From Streptomyces sp. NBC_01775 (GTDB lineage Bacteria > Actinomycetota > Actinomycetes > Streptomycetales > Streptomycetaceae): DNA of 64,000 nt. Under the pieces are notes generated by a model. The model made no database searches, was not told the origin of the DNA, and saw only the letters and a program-made list of their open reading frames with translations. Position 1 is the first letter of the stretch. Every line of letters starts with the position of its first letter. Positions 17,111-26,408 of this stretch are shown here, one piece after another. The stretch spans positions 1,302,001-1,366,000 of the forward strand of contig NZ_CP109104.1 of NCBI RefSeq assembly GCF_035917675.1, given 5' to 3'. The translations under genes were made by a program, and so were the position numbers.

Positions 17111-17932
17111 ATGGAGCCGACTCTGCTCACCTCGCGGGACGACGCGGTCACCACGGACGGTGAGGACAGGGGCGCCGGTGTCGTGACCGTCACCATCCAC
17201 CATCCGGAAAAGCGCAACGCCATGACTCCCGGGATGTGGCGGCAACTGCCCCCGCTCCTGAAGGACCTCGCGGCCGATCCCGGGGTGCGCGTGCTGGTCC
17301 TGACCGGGGCCGAGGGCACGTTCTGCGCGGGCGCCGACATCGGCTCCCTGCGCGGCACCGGAGCCACCGGGGATCCGGCCCTCTCCGCGGGCGGCGCCGC
17401 CGGGGAATCGCAGGCCATGGCGGTGGCGGCGGAAGAAGCGCTGGCCGGCTTCCCCAAGCCCACCCTCGCGGCCGTGCACGGCCACTGCGTCGGTGGCGGC
17501 TGCCAGCTCGCCGCCGCCTGTGACCTGCGGTTCGCCGCCGAGGACGCACTCTTCGGCATCACCCCGGCGAAGCTCGGCATCGTCTACCCCGCCTCCTCCA
17601 CCGAGCGGCTGGTGCGCCTGGTGGGCCCGGCGACCGCGAAGTACCTGCTCTTCTCGGGCGAGCTGATCGACGCGGAGCGCGCGTTGCGGACCGGACTGGT
17701 CGACGAGGTGCACCCCGCGGACGAACTGGACCAAAGGGTCGCCTCTTTCGCCCGCACGCTGACGCGGCGCTCGGCGCTGACCCAGGCGGCGGCCAAGGAC
17801 TTCACCGACGGGCACACCGACCCCGCCCGGCGCGCGCACTGGCAGCGGGAGGCCGCGGCCTGCGGCGAGGCGGCCGAGGGCGTGGCCGCCTTTCTCGAGC
17901 GCCGCCCTCCGCGCTTCAACTGGCCTTCCTGA
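17111..17932 (+). CDS. enoyl-CoA hydratase/isomerase family protein
   Basis: A 273-residue crotonase-fold protein. The first oxyanion-hole segment is GTFCAGADIGSLRG (about 73-86) and the second is AVHGHCVGGGCQLAAACDLRFA (about 121-142). The catalytic region FGITPAKLGIVYPA has ITPAKLGI where hydratases have a Glu, so isomerase or another CoA activity is as likely as hydration. The N-terminal HPEKRNAMTPGMW is typical. It is a stand-alone gene, divergent from the ATP-binding regulator. Confidence 0.87.
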   Translation: MEPTLLTSRDDAVTTDGEDRGAGVVTVTIHHPEKRNAMTPGMWRQLPPLLKDLAADPGVRVLVLTGAEGTFCAGADIGSLRGTGATGDPALSAGGAAGESQAMAVAAEEALAGFPKPTLAAVHGHCVGGGCQLAAACDLRFAAEDALFGITPAKLGIVYPASSTERLVRLVGPATAKYLLFSGELIDAERALRTGLVDEVHPADELDQRVASFARTLTRRSALTQAAAKDFTDGHTDPARRAHWQREAAACGEAAEGVAAFLERRPPRFNWPS

Positions 17933-18063
17933 CACGGCTGTTCGCCACCCTTGGGCAGTCCGACGGGGACAGTCGCCGGGTGGACGGGGGCGGCGGGCAG
18001 ACAGGCGGAGCCGCTCGTTCCCCTCCCCTTCAGGTCGCTCGTACCGCCCGGTAGCGTACGGGC

Positions 18064-18936
18064 ATGACGTCACTCCCCGAACGCGCCGGGCGGCGCTGTC
18101 ACAGTGCCCTGAACGCCCTGCACTCCACGCTGTACTTCTCACCCCTGCTGGGGAAGGAACTCGCGCCCTACGGCATCGACGACTCCCACGCGGTGAACCT
18201 CGCCGTGCGTGCCTCCCCCCTGGGCGCGGCGTCCGCCGGCACCGTGACGGCCACCTTCTACAACTACAACCACGCCCTGGTCGCCCGCTTCGTCCCCGAG
18301 GTGTGGGACTCCGCTTCCCCCGCGACCGTGCTGGCGGCGCGGCTGCGCGCCGTGGACGCCACGCTGCGGAACCTGCTGGGCGAGAAGGCCGTGGCCTCCG
18401 AGGAGATGGCCGAGGCCGCCGGCCTGGCGCTCACCGCGACGGAGGGCTGCACCCGCTCGGGCCGCCCGCTGTACGCGGCCAACGCCGACCTGCCCGTACC
18501 GCCCGTGGCGCAGGCCCCGCACCTGACCCTGTGGCACGCGGCGACCCTGCTGCGCGAACACCGCGGCGACGGACACATCACCGCCCTCCAGAACGCCGAA
18601 CTGGACGCGCTGGAGGCCCTGGTGAGCCACACCGCCAGCGGCCGGGGGATGAACCCCACGTGGGTACTGCGCACGCGCGGCTACAACACGCAGGACTGGT
18701 CGGCCGCGCAGCAGCGGCTGACCGAGCGCGGGCTGCTGGGCGACGACGGCGAGCTGACCGAGCAGGGTGTCGAGCTACGTAAAACGCTGGAGGAGGAGAC
18801 GGACCGGCTGGACCGTCGGCCCTACGAGCGGCTGGGCGCCGAGGGAGTCGCGCGGCTGACCGAGCTGGCAGGCGGCTTCGCACGCGCCGCTGCCGAGGCG
18901 GGCGCCTACCCGGCGGACCTCATCGGCAAGGGCTGA
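18064..18936 (+). CDS. SCO6745-family (SalK-type) helical protein
   Basis: A 290-residue, Ala-rich, mostly helical protein. The N-terminal LNALHSTLYFSPLLGKELAPYGID and the middle NPTWVLRTRGYNTQDWSAAQQRL match the actinobacterial family once called SalK. The C-terminal third resembles a winged-helix MarR-like region (QQRLTERGLLGDDGELTEQG). The biochemical function is not established. The place between the hydratase and tex agrees with S. coelicolor gene order as I recall it. Confidence 0.75.
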   Translation: MTSLPERAGRRCHSALNALHSTLYFSPLLGKELAPYGIDDSHAVNLAVRASPLGAASAGTVTATFYNYNHALVARFVPEVWDSASPATVLAARLRAVDATLRNLLGEKAVASEEMAEAAGLALTATEGCTRSGRPLYAANADLPVPPVAQAPHLTLWHAATLLREHRGDGHITALQNAELDALEALVSHTASGRGMNPTWVLRTRGYNTQDWSAAQQRLTERGLLGDDGELTEQGVELRKTLEEETDRLDRRPYERLGAEGVARLTELAGGFARAAAEAGAYPADLIGKG

Positions 18937-18990
18937 CCAGCGGCTCGGCCAGGGCCGGCCGCCCGCCCGGCAGGGGCTGACCAGCGGCTC
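18930..18990. repeat. 17-bp direct repeat across a stop codon
   Basis: GGGCTGACCAGCGGCTC occurs at 18930-18946, including the stop codon of the SCO6745-like gene, and again at 18974-18990, 44 bp later. It is probably a local duplication of the gene end. Confidence 0.6.
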
Positions 18991-19094
18991 CGCCCGCTCC
19001 ACGGCCGCCCCGCCTGCGCCGCGCTGTCGGACCCACCTGCCACAATGCATGCCTACCGGGGGACCACAGCACCGAGAAGGCGGAACGAACCATC

Positions 19095-21542
19095 GTGACG
19101 ACGACCATCGAAGGCAGGATCGCCGAGGAACTCGGCGTACGCGAGCGGCAGGTCAGTGCCGCTGTCGAGCTGCTCGACGGCGGGTCGACCGTGCCGTTCA
19201 TCGCGCGCTACCGCAAGGAAGCGACCGAGATGCTCGACGACGCGCAGCTTCGCTCCCTGGAGGAGCGGCTGCGCTATCTCCGGGAGCTGGAGGAGCGGCG
19301 CGAGACGATCCTGGAGTCCGTGCGCGGCCAGGGCAAGCTCACCGAGGAGCTGGAGGCGCAGCTGCGTGCCGCCGACTCCAAGGCGCGGCTGGAGGACATC
19401 TATCTGCCCTTCAAACCCAAGCGGCGCACCAAGGCGCAGATCGCCCGGGAGGCCGGTCTGGAGCCGCTCGCCGACGGGCTGCTCGGGGATCCGACGGTCG
19501 AGCCCTCGGCCGCGGCTACCGCCTTCGTGGACGCCGAGAAGGGTGTCGCGGACACCGCCGCCGCTCTGGAGGGCGCCCGCGCGATCCTGGCCGAGCGCTT
19601 CAGCGAGGATCCCGACCTGATCGGTGAGCTGCGCGAGCGCATGTGGGAGCGCGGACGGCTCGCCGCGAAGGTGCGCGAGGGCAAGGAGCAGCAGGGCGCG
19701 AAGTTCGCCGACTACTTCGAGTTCTCCGAGGACTTCACCGCGCTGCCCTCGCACCGCATTCTCGCGATGCTGCGCGGCGAGAAGGAAGAGGTCCTCGACC
19801 TCACCCTGGAGCCGGAGCCCGCCGGAGAGGACGCGGCGCAGGAGGGCCCCAGCTCCTACGAGCGCTCCATCGCGCACCGCTTCGACGTGCGCAACGAGGG
19901 CCGTCCGGCCGACCAATGGCTGGCCGAGACGGTGCGCTGGGCCTGGCGCACCCGCGTGCTGGTGCACCTGGGCATCGACCTGCGCACCCGGCTGCGCACG
20001 GCCGCCGAGGACGAGGCGGTGCGCGTCTTCGCCGCCAACCTGCGCGACCTGCTGCTGGCGGCCCCCGCCGGCACCCGCGCCACGCTGGGCCTGGACCCCG
20101 GGCTGCGTACGGGCGTGAAGGTCGCCGTGATCGACGCGACGGGCAAGGTCGCGGCCACGGACACGATCTACCCGCACGCGCCGCACAAGCAGTGGGACGA
20201 GTCCCTGGCCAAGCTGGCGGCCCTCGCGCAGACGTACGAGGTCGAGCTGGTCGCGATCGGCAACGGCACGGCGTCGCGGGAGACCGACAAGCTGGCGGGC
20301 GAGCTGATCGCGGCCAAGCCCGAGCTGAAGCTCACCAAGGTGATGGTCTCGGAGGCGGGCGCCTCCGTGTATTCGGCCTCGGCCTTCGCCTCACGGGAGC
20401 TGCCCGAGCTGGATGTGTCGCTGCGCGGGGCCGTCTCCATCGCGCGCCGGCTCCAGGACCCGCTGGCGGAGCTGGTGAAGATCGACCCGAAGTCGATCGG
20501 CGTGGGCCAGTACCAGCACGACCTGGCCGAGGTGAAGCTGTCCCGCTCGCTGGACGCGGTGGTCGAGGACTGTGTGAACGGCGTGGGGGTGGACGTCAAC
20601 ACCGCATCGGCACCGCTGCTTTCGCGGGTCTCGGGCATCGGCTCGGTGCTGGCCGAGAACATCGTCGCGCACCGCGACGGCAACGGCCCCTTCAAGAGCC
20701 GGGCCGAGCTGAAGGACGTCGCGCGGCTGGGCCCCAAGGCGTTCGAGCAGTGTGCGGGCTTCTTGCGCATCCGCGGCGGCACCGACCCGCTGGACGCCTC
20801 GGCCGTGCACCCGGAGGCCTACCCCGTCGTGCGCGGCATGGTGCGCGCCACGAGCACGGACGTGCCGAGCCTCATCGGGAACTCCTCCGCGCTGCGCGCG
20901 CTGGAGCCGAAGGACTTCGTGGACGACACGTTCGGCCTGCCGACGGTCACCGACATCCTGCGCGAGCTGGAGAAGCCGGGCCGCGACCCGCGTCCCGCCT
21001 TCCGTACGGCTGCCTTCAAGGAGGGCGTCGAGAAGCTGAGCGACCTGGAGCAGGGGATGGTGCTGGAGGGCGTGGTGACCAACGTCGCCGCGTTCGGCGC
21101 CTTCGTGGACGTCGGGGTGCACCAGGACGGCCTGGTCCATGTCTCGGCGATGTCCAAGACCTTCGTGAAGGACCCCCGCGACGTGGTCAAGCCGGGCGAC
21201 ATCGTCAAGGTGCGCGTCCTGGACATCGACGAGGCGCGCAAGCGGATCTCGCTGACCCTGCGGCTGGATGACGAGCCCGAGTCGGGCGGCGGCGCTCGGC
21301 GCGGCGGCGGACGCGACCGCCAGCGCGGCAGCGACAACCAGGGCGGCGGCGAGAGCCGGGGCGGCGGTGGCGCCCCCCGTCAGCGGCAGGGCTCGCCCAA
21401 GGACGGTGGCGGCAAGGGCGGCGGGCCCAAGGGCGGCCAGAAGAGCGGCGGCGCCAAGCGCCGTGGCGGGCAGGGCTCTTCCGCGCCCGCGCCGGGCAAC
21501 AGCGAGATGGCGGAGGCGCTGCGCCGGGCCGGCCTGGCGTAG
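19095..21542 (+). CDS. tex: Tex-family RNA-binding transcriptional accessory protein
   Basis: An 815-residue Tex protein. The N-terminal helical region has [19 protein letters not shown] and [18 protein letters not shown] YqgF/RNase H-like domain (about 325-455; [18 protein letters not shown]) is followed by two helix-hairpin-helix motifs (about 490-560; [16 protein letters not shown]) and a C-terminal S1 domain (about 650-720; [31 protein letters not shown]). The tail (about 725-805) is a Gly/Arg/Lys-rich, disordered extension, longer than in most bacteria. Tex binds nucleic acid and affects transcription. GTG 19095 was chosen, right before the conserved N-terminus. Confidence 0.96.
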   Translation: MTTTIEGRIAEELGVRERQVSAAVELLDGGSTVPFIARYRKEATEMLDDAQLRSLEERLRYLRELEERRETILESVRGQGKLTEELEAQLRAADSKARLEDIYLPFKPKRRTKAQIAREAGLEPLADGLLGDPTVEPSAAATAFVDAEKGVADTAAALEGARAILAERFSEDPDLIGELRERMWERGRLAAKVREGKEQQGAKFADYFEFSEDFTALPSHRILAMLRGEKEEVLDLTLEPEPAGEDAAQEGPSSYERSIAHRFDVRNEGRPADQWLAETVRWAWRTRVLVHLGIDLRTRLRTAAEDEAVRVFAANLRDLLLAAPAGTRATLGLDPGLRTGVKVAVIDATGKVAATDTIYPHAPHKQWDESLAKLAALAQTYEVELVAIGNGTASRETDKLAGELIAAKPELKLTKVMVSEAGASVYSASAFASRELPELDVSLRGAVSIARRLQDPLAELVKIDPKSIGVGQYQHDLAEVKLSRSLDAVVEDCVNGVGVDVNTASAPLLSRVSGIGSVLAENIVAHRDGNGPFKSRAELKDVARLGPKAFEQCAGFLRIRGGTDPLDASAVHPEAYPVVRGMVRATSTDVPSLIGNSSALRALEPKDFVDDTFGLPTVTDILRELEKPGRDPRPAFRTAAFKEGVEKLSDLEQGMVLEGVVTNVAAFGAFVDVGVHQDGLVHVSAMSKTFVKDPRDVVKPGDIVKVRVLDIDEARKRISLTLRLDDEPESGGGARRGGGRDRQRGSDNQGGGESRGGGGAPRQRQGSPKDGGGKGGGPKGGQKSGGAKRRGGQGSSAPAPGNSEMAEALRRAGLA

Positions 21543-21660
21543 ACCTCACCTCCCGGGGTGGGCCCGCGACCTCCCGGGGTGGGCCCGCGGTTGACCGCCG
21601 CAGGGCCCACTCCCCCGGTGACCGGGCCGCTGCTCGCCCCCGGTGACGGGCCGCTGCTCG
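21543..21660. repeat. two tandem repeat pairs after tex
   Basis: A perfect 21-bp tandem pair (21548-21568 and 21569-21589, unit beginning ACCTCCCGGGG) is followed by a 24/25-bp tandem pair (21612-21636 and 21637-21660, unit beginning CCCCCGGTGAC). They occupy the first part of the 585-base gene-free stretch 21543-22127. A third repeat family, TTCACAGCCCGCCCG, follows at 21735-21749 and 21758-21772, with a partial copy at 21775. Confidence 0.8.
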
Positions 21661-21700
21661 GCCGAGGGAAGCCGAGCCAGGAAGCCGAGCCGAAGGACAA

Positions 21701-21728
21701 CGGGCGGCCCCCGGGCGGGGGCCGCCCG
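21701..21728. terminator. GC-rich hairpin downstream of tex
   Basis: Perfect 12-bp arms, CGGGCGGCCCCC (21701-21712) and GGGGGCCGCCCG (21717-21728), with a GGGC loop. There is no T-tract. It probably ends tex transcription. Confidence 0.65.
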
Positions 21729-21928
21729 CACGCGTTCACAGCCCGCCCGCGGTCACCTTCACAGCCCGCCCGTGTTCACAGCCGCGCCATCACCTCACCC
21801 AGCAGCCATGGGGTGCGGCAGCACAGCCGTGCGGTGCGGGATCCCCGCGCCTCCCGGCGCGCCGGAAAAGGCTTGCGGGCGCCGACCGCGCCGCGTATGG
21901 TCCCGAACTGGCCCTGTCGCCGTCGATT

Positions 21929-22127
21929 GGAGAGGCCGTTGCGTATCTGAGGTCTGAGACACCGTGTGCCCTGTCTGTGTGCCACGAGTGTGACCTCGGA
22001 AGCGAGCCGGCCCTATCTCTCCGCCTCTTCGTCTTCTGACCTCCTGCCTCTGCGGCGTATCGCGCCCCGGGGTCCGGTGTCTCCCGCGTTGTTCACCGCC
22101 CCGCACGCGATGCGACCTGGAGGTCCC
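21929..22127 (+). promoter_or_regulatory. ABC-F leader with short upstream ORF and competing base-pairing segments
   Basis: GGAG (21929-21932) precedes a four-codon frame TTG-CGT-ATC-stop (21939-21950, peptide MRI). A second possible frame of nine codons starts GTG at 21964 and stops at 21993. Four complementary segments follow: GAGGTC (21949-21954, overlapping the first stop), GACCTC (21992-21997), GACCTCC (22038-22044) and the ribosome site of the ABC-F gene, GGAGGTC (22119-22125). The last two are perfectly complementary over 7 bases. The layout fits ribosome-stalling attenuation as known for erm and ABC-F resistance genes, but no experiment supports it here. Confidence 0.45.
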
Positions 22128-23747
22128 ATGAACTCTTTCGCCACCCCTGCCCTCACCTGCTCCCGGCTGTCCTTCTCCTGGGCGGACGGCAGCCCCGTCT
22201 TCACCGGCTTCGACCTCTCGGCCGGCCCCGGCCGCACGGGGCTGATCGGGCTCAACGGCACGGGCAAGTCCACCCTGCTGAAGATCGTCGCCGGTGAGCT
22301 GACTCCCGACGCGGGCTCCGTCAAGGTCTCGGGCGAAGTGGGTTATCTCCCGCAGAGCCTGACGCTGGACATCTCCCTGCGCGTGGACGAGGCGCTGGGT
22401 ATCGCCCGCACCCGGGCCGCGCTGCACGCCATCGAGGCGGGCGACGCGGGCGAGGAACACTTCACCGCCGTGGGAGACGACTGGGACGTCGAGGAGCGGG
22501 CCCGCGCGACGCTCGATCAGCTCGGCCTCGCCCACGTGGGACTCGACCGCACCATCGGCGAGCTCTCGGGCGGCGAGTCGGTGCTGCTGCGGCTGGCGGC
22601 ACTGCTGCTGGCCAGGCCGGACATCCTGCTGCTGGACGAGCCGACGAACAACCTGGACCGGCAGGCCCGGCGCAGGCTCCACGACGCGGTCACGGGCTTC
22701 AACGGCGTGCTCATCGTCGTCAGCCACGACCGCGAACTCCTCGCCCGGGTCGACCAGATCGCCGAGCTGCGCGACGGTGAGGTCTCCTGGTACGGCGGCA
22801 ATCTGGAGGCGTACGAGGAGACCATCGCCACCGAGCAGGAGGCCTCCGAGCGGATGGTGCGCGCGGCCGAGACGGACCTGCGGCGGCAAAAGCGCGAGCT
22901 GGCCGAGGCCCAGACGAAGCTGGCCCGGCGGGCGCGCTACGGCAAGAAGATCGCCGCCAGCGGGAGTCAGCCGAAGATCCTGCTGGGCGCGCGCAAGCGC
23001 AAGGCGCAGGAGTCCGCGGGCAAGCACCGCAACCTGCACGAGCAGCGCCTGGAGGAGGCCAGGGAGCGGCTGGACGAGGCGGCGGAGCGGGTCCGGGAGG
23101 ACGCGGAGATCCACGTCGAGCTGCCGTTCACCGCGGTGCCGCGCGGGCGGCAGGTCCTGACCATGGAGGAGGCGGAGCTGCGGCACGGTGCGCGGGTGAC
23201 GCTGCGGGTGAACGGGCCCGACCGGATCGCGCTCGTCGGGCCGAACGGCGCGGGCAAGACCACGCTGCTGCGGACCGTCGCCGGGCAGCTCGCGCCCGTC
23301 TCCGGCGAGGTGCGCGCCCATGTGCCGCTGCGCTGGCTGCCCCAGCGGCTGGATGTGCTCGACGATGCCCTGTCCGTGGTCGAGAACGTGGCCCGGCTGG
23401 CGCCGGATGCGACCAACCAGCAGATCAGATCACGGCTGGCCCGGTTCCTGTTCCGGGGCGAGCGCGCCGATCGCGCGGTGGGCACGCTCTCGGGCGGGGA
23501 GCGCTTCCGCGCGACGCTCGCCGCGGTGATGCTCGCCGAGCCGGGGCCCCAGCTGCTGATGCTGGACGAGCCGACGAACAACCTGGACATGGCCAGCGTC
23601 CGCCAGCTGCGGGAGGCTCTGGCGGCGTACGAGGGCGCGCTGGTGGTCGCCAGCCACGACGTGCCGTTCCTGCGGGAGCTGGGGATCACACGGTGGCTGA
23701 GCCTGGCGGACGGGGAGCTGACGGAGGTGGATCCGGAGGAGGTGTAG
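22128..23747 (+). CDS. ABC-F family ATPase (ribosome-associated, possible antibiotic resistance)
   Basis: A 539-residue protein with two ATPase domains and no membrane part. Domain 1 has Walker A GLNGTGKST (41-49), signature ELSGGESVLLRL and Walker B ILLLDEPTNNLD. Domain 2 has GPNGAGKTT, TLSGGERFRATL and LLMLDEPTNNLD. The linker between them (about 230-345) is long, charged and helical (RRQKRELAEAQTKLARRARYGKK), as in ABC-F proteins that reach into the ribosomal exit site. The ATG at 22128 follows GGAGG; the frame is open further upstream without similarity. The regulated-looking leader makes an antibiotic-resistance type more likely than a housekeeping EttA type. Confidence 0.9.
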   Translation: MNSFATPALTCSRLSFSWADGSPVFTGFDLSAGPGRTGLIGLNGTGKSTLLKIVAGELTPDAGSVKVSGEVGYLPQSLTLDISLRVDEALGIARTRAALHAIEAGDAGEEHFTAVGDDWDVEERARATLDQLGLAHVGLDRTIGELSGGESVLLRLAALLLARPDILLLDEPTNNLDRQARRRLHDAVTGFNGVLIVVSHDRELLARVDQIAELRDGEVSWYGGNLEAYEETIATEQEASERMVRAAETDLRRQKRELAEAQTKLARRARYGKKIAASGSQPKILLGARKRKAQESAGKHRNLHEQRLEEARERLDEAAERVREDAEIHVELPFTAVPRGRQVLTMEEAELRHGARVTLRVNGPDRIALVGPNGAGKTTLLRTVAGQLAPVSGEVRAHVPLRWLPQRLDVLDDALSVVENVARLAPDATNQQIRSRLARFLFRGERADRAVGTLSGGERFRATLAAVMLAEPGPQLLMLDEPTNNLDMASVRQLREALAAYEGALVVASHDVPFLRELGITRWLSLADGELTEVDPEEV

Positions 23748-23848
23748 CGGCTACGGGAACGCCTGTCCGGGCGACCGCTGGAGACGCGGGCCGCGCGTCC
23801 GGCAGGACGAATGAGCACCTCAGCTACCACATTCGAGGCAAGCGGCGC

Positions 23849-24811
23849 ATGCTCTCACCCATGGGTGATGTGACACAGCGGGACGGGGCCGGCCGGGGTG
23901 CCGTCGTCATAGGTGGCGGGATCATCGGACTGACGACGGCCGTGACCTTGGCCGAGCGCGGCATGTACGTACGGCTGTGGGACCCGCAGGGGCCGGACGA
24001 GACGACCTCGGCCGTGGCGGGCGGCCTGTGCTGGCCGTACCGGATCGAGCCGGAGGCGCGGGCTCTGGAGTGGGCCGTCCGCTCCTTCCGCCACTTCTCG
24101 TGGCTCGCCGAGCAGCCGCCCCTGACCGGCGTCCGGCTGGTGCGGGGACGGACGCGGGACAGCGTGCCGCCTCCGGAGTGGAGGGCGCTCACCGGCTCCC
24201 CGCCCCGCGCCCCGGTTGTCGATATGAAGTCTTATCTCCGCTACCTGACGGGGCGGTTCGAGGCGGCGGGCGGACGCCATGAGCGCCGCGTGGCGCGTTC
24301 GCTCGCGGAGGCGGCTGCCGAGGCGCCCGTCGTCGTCAACTGCACCGGGCTCGGCGCGCGCGAACTGGTGCCGGACCCGGCCGTACGCGCCGTACGCGGG
24401 CAGATCCTCGTCGTGGAGAACCCCGGCATCGAGGAGTGGTACGTCGCCGCGAGCAGCGACGCGAGCGAGACGACGTATCTGGTGCCCCAGCCCTACGGAC
24501 TGGTCCTCGGCGGCACGGCACACGACGGCGCCGAGGACCGCACGCCCGATCCGGCGACCGCGGAGGCCATCGTGCGGCGCTGCGCGCGGATCCATCCGGC
24601 GCTCACGGAGGCGAAGGTCCTCGAACACCGCGTGGGGCTGCGCCCGTTCCGCCCGAGCGTCCGGCTGGAGGCCGAGCATGTACCGGACGGGCGCGGCGGT
24701 GAGTCCCTGTGTGTGCACAACTACGGGCACGGCGGCGCGGGGGTCACGGTCTCGTGGGGCTGCGCGGTGGACGCGGCGCGGCTGGTGGGCCCGCCGGGAC
24801 GTGCTCGCTGA
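23849..24811 (+). CDS. FAD-dependent D-amino-acid-oxidase-like enzyme
   Basis: About 320 residues of the DAO family. An N-terminal FAD motif, AVVIGGGIIGLTTAVTLAERG (about 18-38), is followed by DETTSAVAGGLCWPYR, in which the AGG(L/M)W(x)PY stretch is typical of D-amino-acid oxidases. Near the end come VGLRPFRPSVRLE and the substrate-binding HNYGHGGAGVTVSWG. It should oxidise D-amino acids to keto acids with release of hydrogen peroxide. The start at 23849 has GAGG 10 bases upstream; an ATG at 23861 is also in frame. The gene is 101 bases after the ABC-F stop, so read-through is possible. Confidence 0.88.
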   Translation: MLSPMGDVTQRDGAGRGAVVIGGGIIGLTTAVTLAERGMYVRLWDPQGPDETTSAVAGGLCWPYRIEPEARALEWAVRSFRHFSWLAEQPPLTGVRLVRGRTRDSVPPPEWRALTGSPPRAPVVDMKSYLRYLTGRFEAAGGRHERRVARSLAEAAAEAPVVVNCTGLGARELVPDPAVRAVRGQILVVENPGIEEWYVAASSDASETTYLVPQPYGLVLGGTAHDGAEDRTPDPATAEAIVRRCARIHPALTEAKVLEHRVGLRPFRPSVRLEAEHVPDGRGGESLCVHNYGHGGAGVTVSWGCAVDAARLVGPPGRAR

Positions 24812-24894
24812 CCGGCACACCTGTGCCCGGCCGACCCGCACGCGCGGGGTCCCGGACGCGGGGCCGCCCGGGACACCGTGAACGCCCTGAGAGC

Positions 24895-26241
24895 TCAGCG
24901 GCAGGTCTCGGCCGGCGTTCCGTCGGTCAGCTTGAACTCGGCGCGCCTGTCCAGCAGCAGCGGCACCAGCGCGCGCTGCGACTGGCGCAGCGGGACGAGT
25001 ACGCCGTCGCCCCGGCGTTCGGCCTTGACGCCGTGGAGGCCGAGGGGGGTCTTGACGTCCTGCCACTGGCCGGCGCTCAGCCGGTAGCCGCAGGGCGGGT
25101 CGGTGAGGACCTGGTCGTCTGAGGGCTTCTCGTTGTCGGCGCCGCCGAGATGGACGGGCCCGTGGTCGGCCCAGCCCTGGGCGCGGGCCTTGTCGGTGGC
25201 CGCCTCGATCCTGCCGCGGCGCTGGCCGGTGAAGTCGAAGGCGCCCTTCAGCCCGGCGAGCTGGGAGCCCACGCGGCGGCGGTTGTTGAGCGCCTCGTCC
25301 GCCTTCTCCTCCTCTGTGAGGGGATCGACGCGGGTCTCCACGAGCTGGCCGACCGCGTGCTTGACGCCGACCGTGTTGCGCAGGATGCGCTCCTGCCCGT
25401 CGCCCGCCACCTGCTTGACCGGCTCGCCGGTCTCGGGGTCGGTCCAGATGCCGTAGATGCCGGTGCTGTAGCCCGCGTCGCCCGCGGAGGGGCGTACGTA
25501 CTTCTCGGAGAGCGCCGTGGACTCCCGGTGAATGCCGCGCGAGGCGTTGAGGTTGCGCGGCCACAGCGAGAGCAGGTCCTTGACGTAGTACGGCTCGGTG
25601 GCGCCGTACTCGTGCAGGTCGTAGACCGTGTCGGGCCGGTAGTCGCGGGTCAGGGCCGCCATGGCGCGGGCTTCCGCCGTCTTGAGGGCCAGATGGTCGC
25701 GGTTGATGTCGATGCCGTCGGAGTTGCCCCGGGTGTCGGCGGCGCGGCCGTCGGGGTTGGCCGTGGGGACGACGAGGACGGTCGTACGGGACAAGAAGCG
25801 CTGGGTGGCGCGGTCCTTGGTGAAGGCGAGGTCGCGGAGCTTCGTCAGACACGCCTCGCGCCCGGAGGGTTCGTCACCGTGCTGGGAACAGATGAGCAGT
25901 ACGGAGTTGCCGCGCCGAATCTGCTCGGGTCCCGAGGGCGCGGGGGCACCGATGCGGACGAGCTGGACGGGCCTGCCCTGCTTGGTCGTTCCGATGGTGT
26001 CGAGCGCGACGCGGCGGCTCGCCTTGTCGACGGCGGCCAGGAAGTCCTGTTCCTCGGGCTGGGTGGTCCAGCGTGCCCCGTCGGTGCGTTCGAAGCCGGT
26101 GCGGGGCGGATCGGCCGCTGCGCGCGGGCCGGGGGCCGCCTCGGCGAGGGGGGCGGTGGCGAGCAGGGGGAGGAGCAGTGCGGCCGACGTCAGGGCCGCC
26201 GTCTTCCAGGGGGCGCGGCTGAACCGCGCGAGCGTGGGCAT
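24895..26241 (-). CDS. secreted M14 zinc carboxypeptidase
   Basis: A 448-residue exported enzyme. The signal peptide is MPTLARFSRAPWKTAALTSA plus a Leu/Ala-rich core with cleavage likely near AEA-AP (about residue 36). Zinc ligands fit H121 and E124 (SQHGDEPSGREA) and H210 (DLHEYG). NPDG and DINRDH supply substrate-binding Asn/Arg. The distance between ligands and the DGIDINRDH phrase are typical of M14 peptidases. A GTG at 26265 is in frame, but ATG 26241 gives a normal signal peptide. It is divergent from the M1 aminopeptidase. The two probably degrade extracellular peptides together. Confidence 0.88.
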   Translation of the reverse strand: MPTLARFSRAPWKTAALTSAALLLPLLATAPLAEAAPGPRAAADPPRTGFERTDGARWTTQPEEQDFLAAVDKASRRVALDTIGTTKQGRPVQLVRIGAPAPSGPEQIRRGNSVLLICSQHGDEPSGREACLTKLRDLAFTKDRATQRFLSRTTVLVVPTANPDGRAADTRGNSDGIDINRDHLALKTAEARAMAALTRDYRPDTVYDLHEYGATEPYYVKDLLSLWPRNLNASRGIHRESTALSEKYVRPSAGDAGYSTGIYGIWTDPETGEPVKQVAGDGQERILRNTVGVKHAVGQLVETRVDPLTEEEKADEALNNRRRVGSQLAGLKGAFDFTGQRRGRIEAATDKARAQGWADHGPVHLGGADNEKPSDDQVLTDPPCGYRLSAGQWQDVKTPLGLHGVKAERRGDGVLVPLRQSQRALVPLLLDRRAEFKLTDGTPAETCR

Positions 26242-26284
26242 GCCACGGACGTTAACCGTGTGCACTCATGTGCAGAAGGGGCGC

Positions 26285-26376
26285 GTGTCCACGGGATGGC
26301 GATCGTATGACAGATGGTGGCGTGGACATGCGGTGCACAACAGGAGTACATAGCCTTCGGACGAAGTGACTCCTGT
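26285..26376. promoter_or_regulatory. inverted repeats between two divergent peptidase genes
   Basis: TGTCCACG (26285-26292) is matched by CGTGGACA near 26319-26326. ACAGGAGT (26340-26347) is matched by ACTCCTGT (26369-26376), with an inner CTTC-GGAC-GAAG hairpin between them. TGCAC-TCAT-GTGCA lies at 26261-26274. The last two palindromes flank what should be the promoters of the M14 and M1 genes, so shared control is likely. No promoter boxes could be fixed. Confidence 0.4.
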
Positions 26377-26408
26377 CGCGGAGAAGTTGCAGAAGAGTTG
26401 GAGGACTC

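Noticed and set aside
16719..18142. Long minus-strand frame across the enoyl-CoA hydratase and its upstream region
   Set aside because: Antisense shadow of the hydratase with unstructured ends; no motif.
21548..21589. CRISPR-like short repeats
   Set aside because: Directly tandem with no spacers and only two copies; no cas genes.
21966..22127. In-frame N-terminal extension of the ABC-F protein
   Set aside because: The extension has no ABC-F similarity, and a strong GGAGG site precedes the ATG at 22128.
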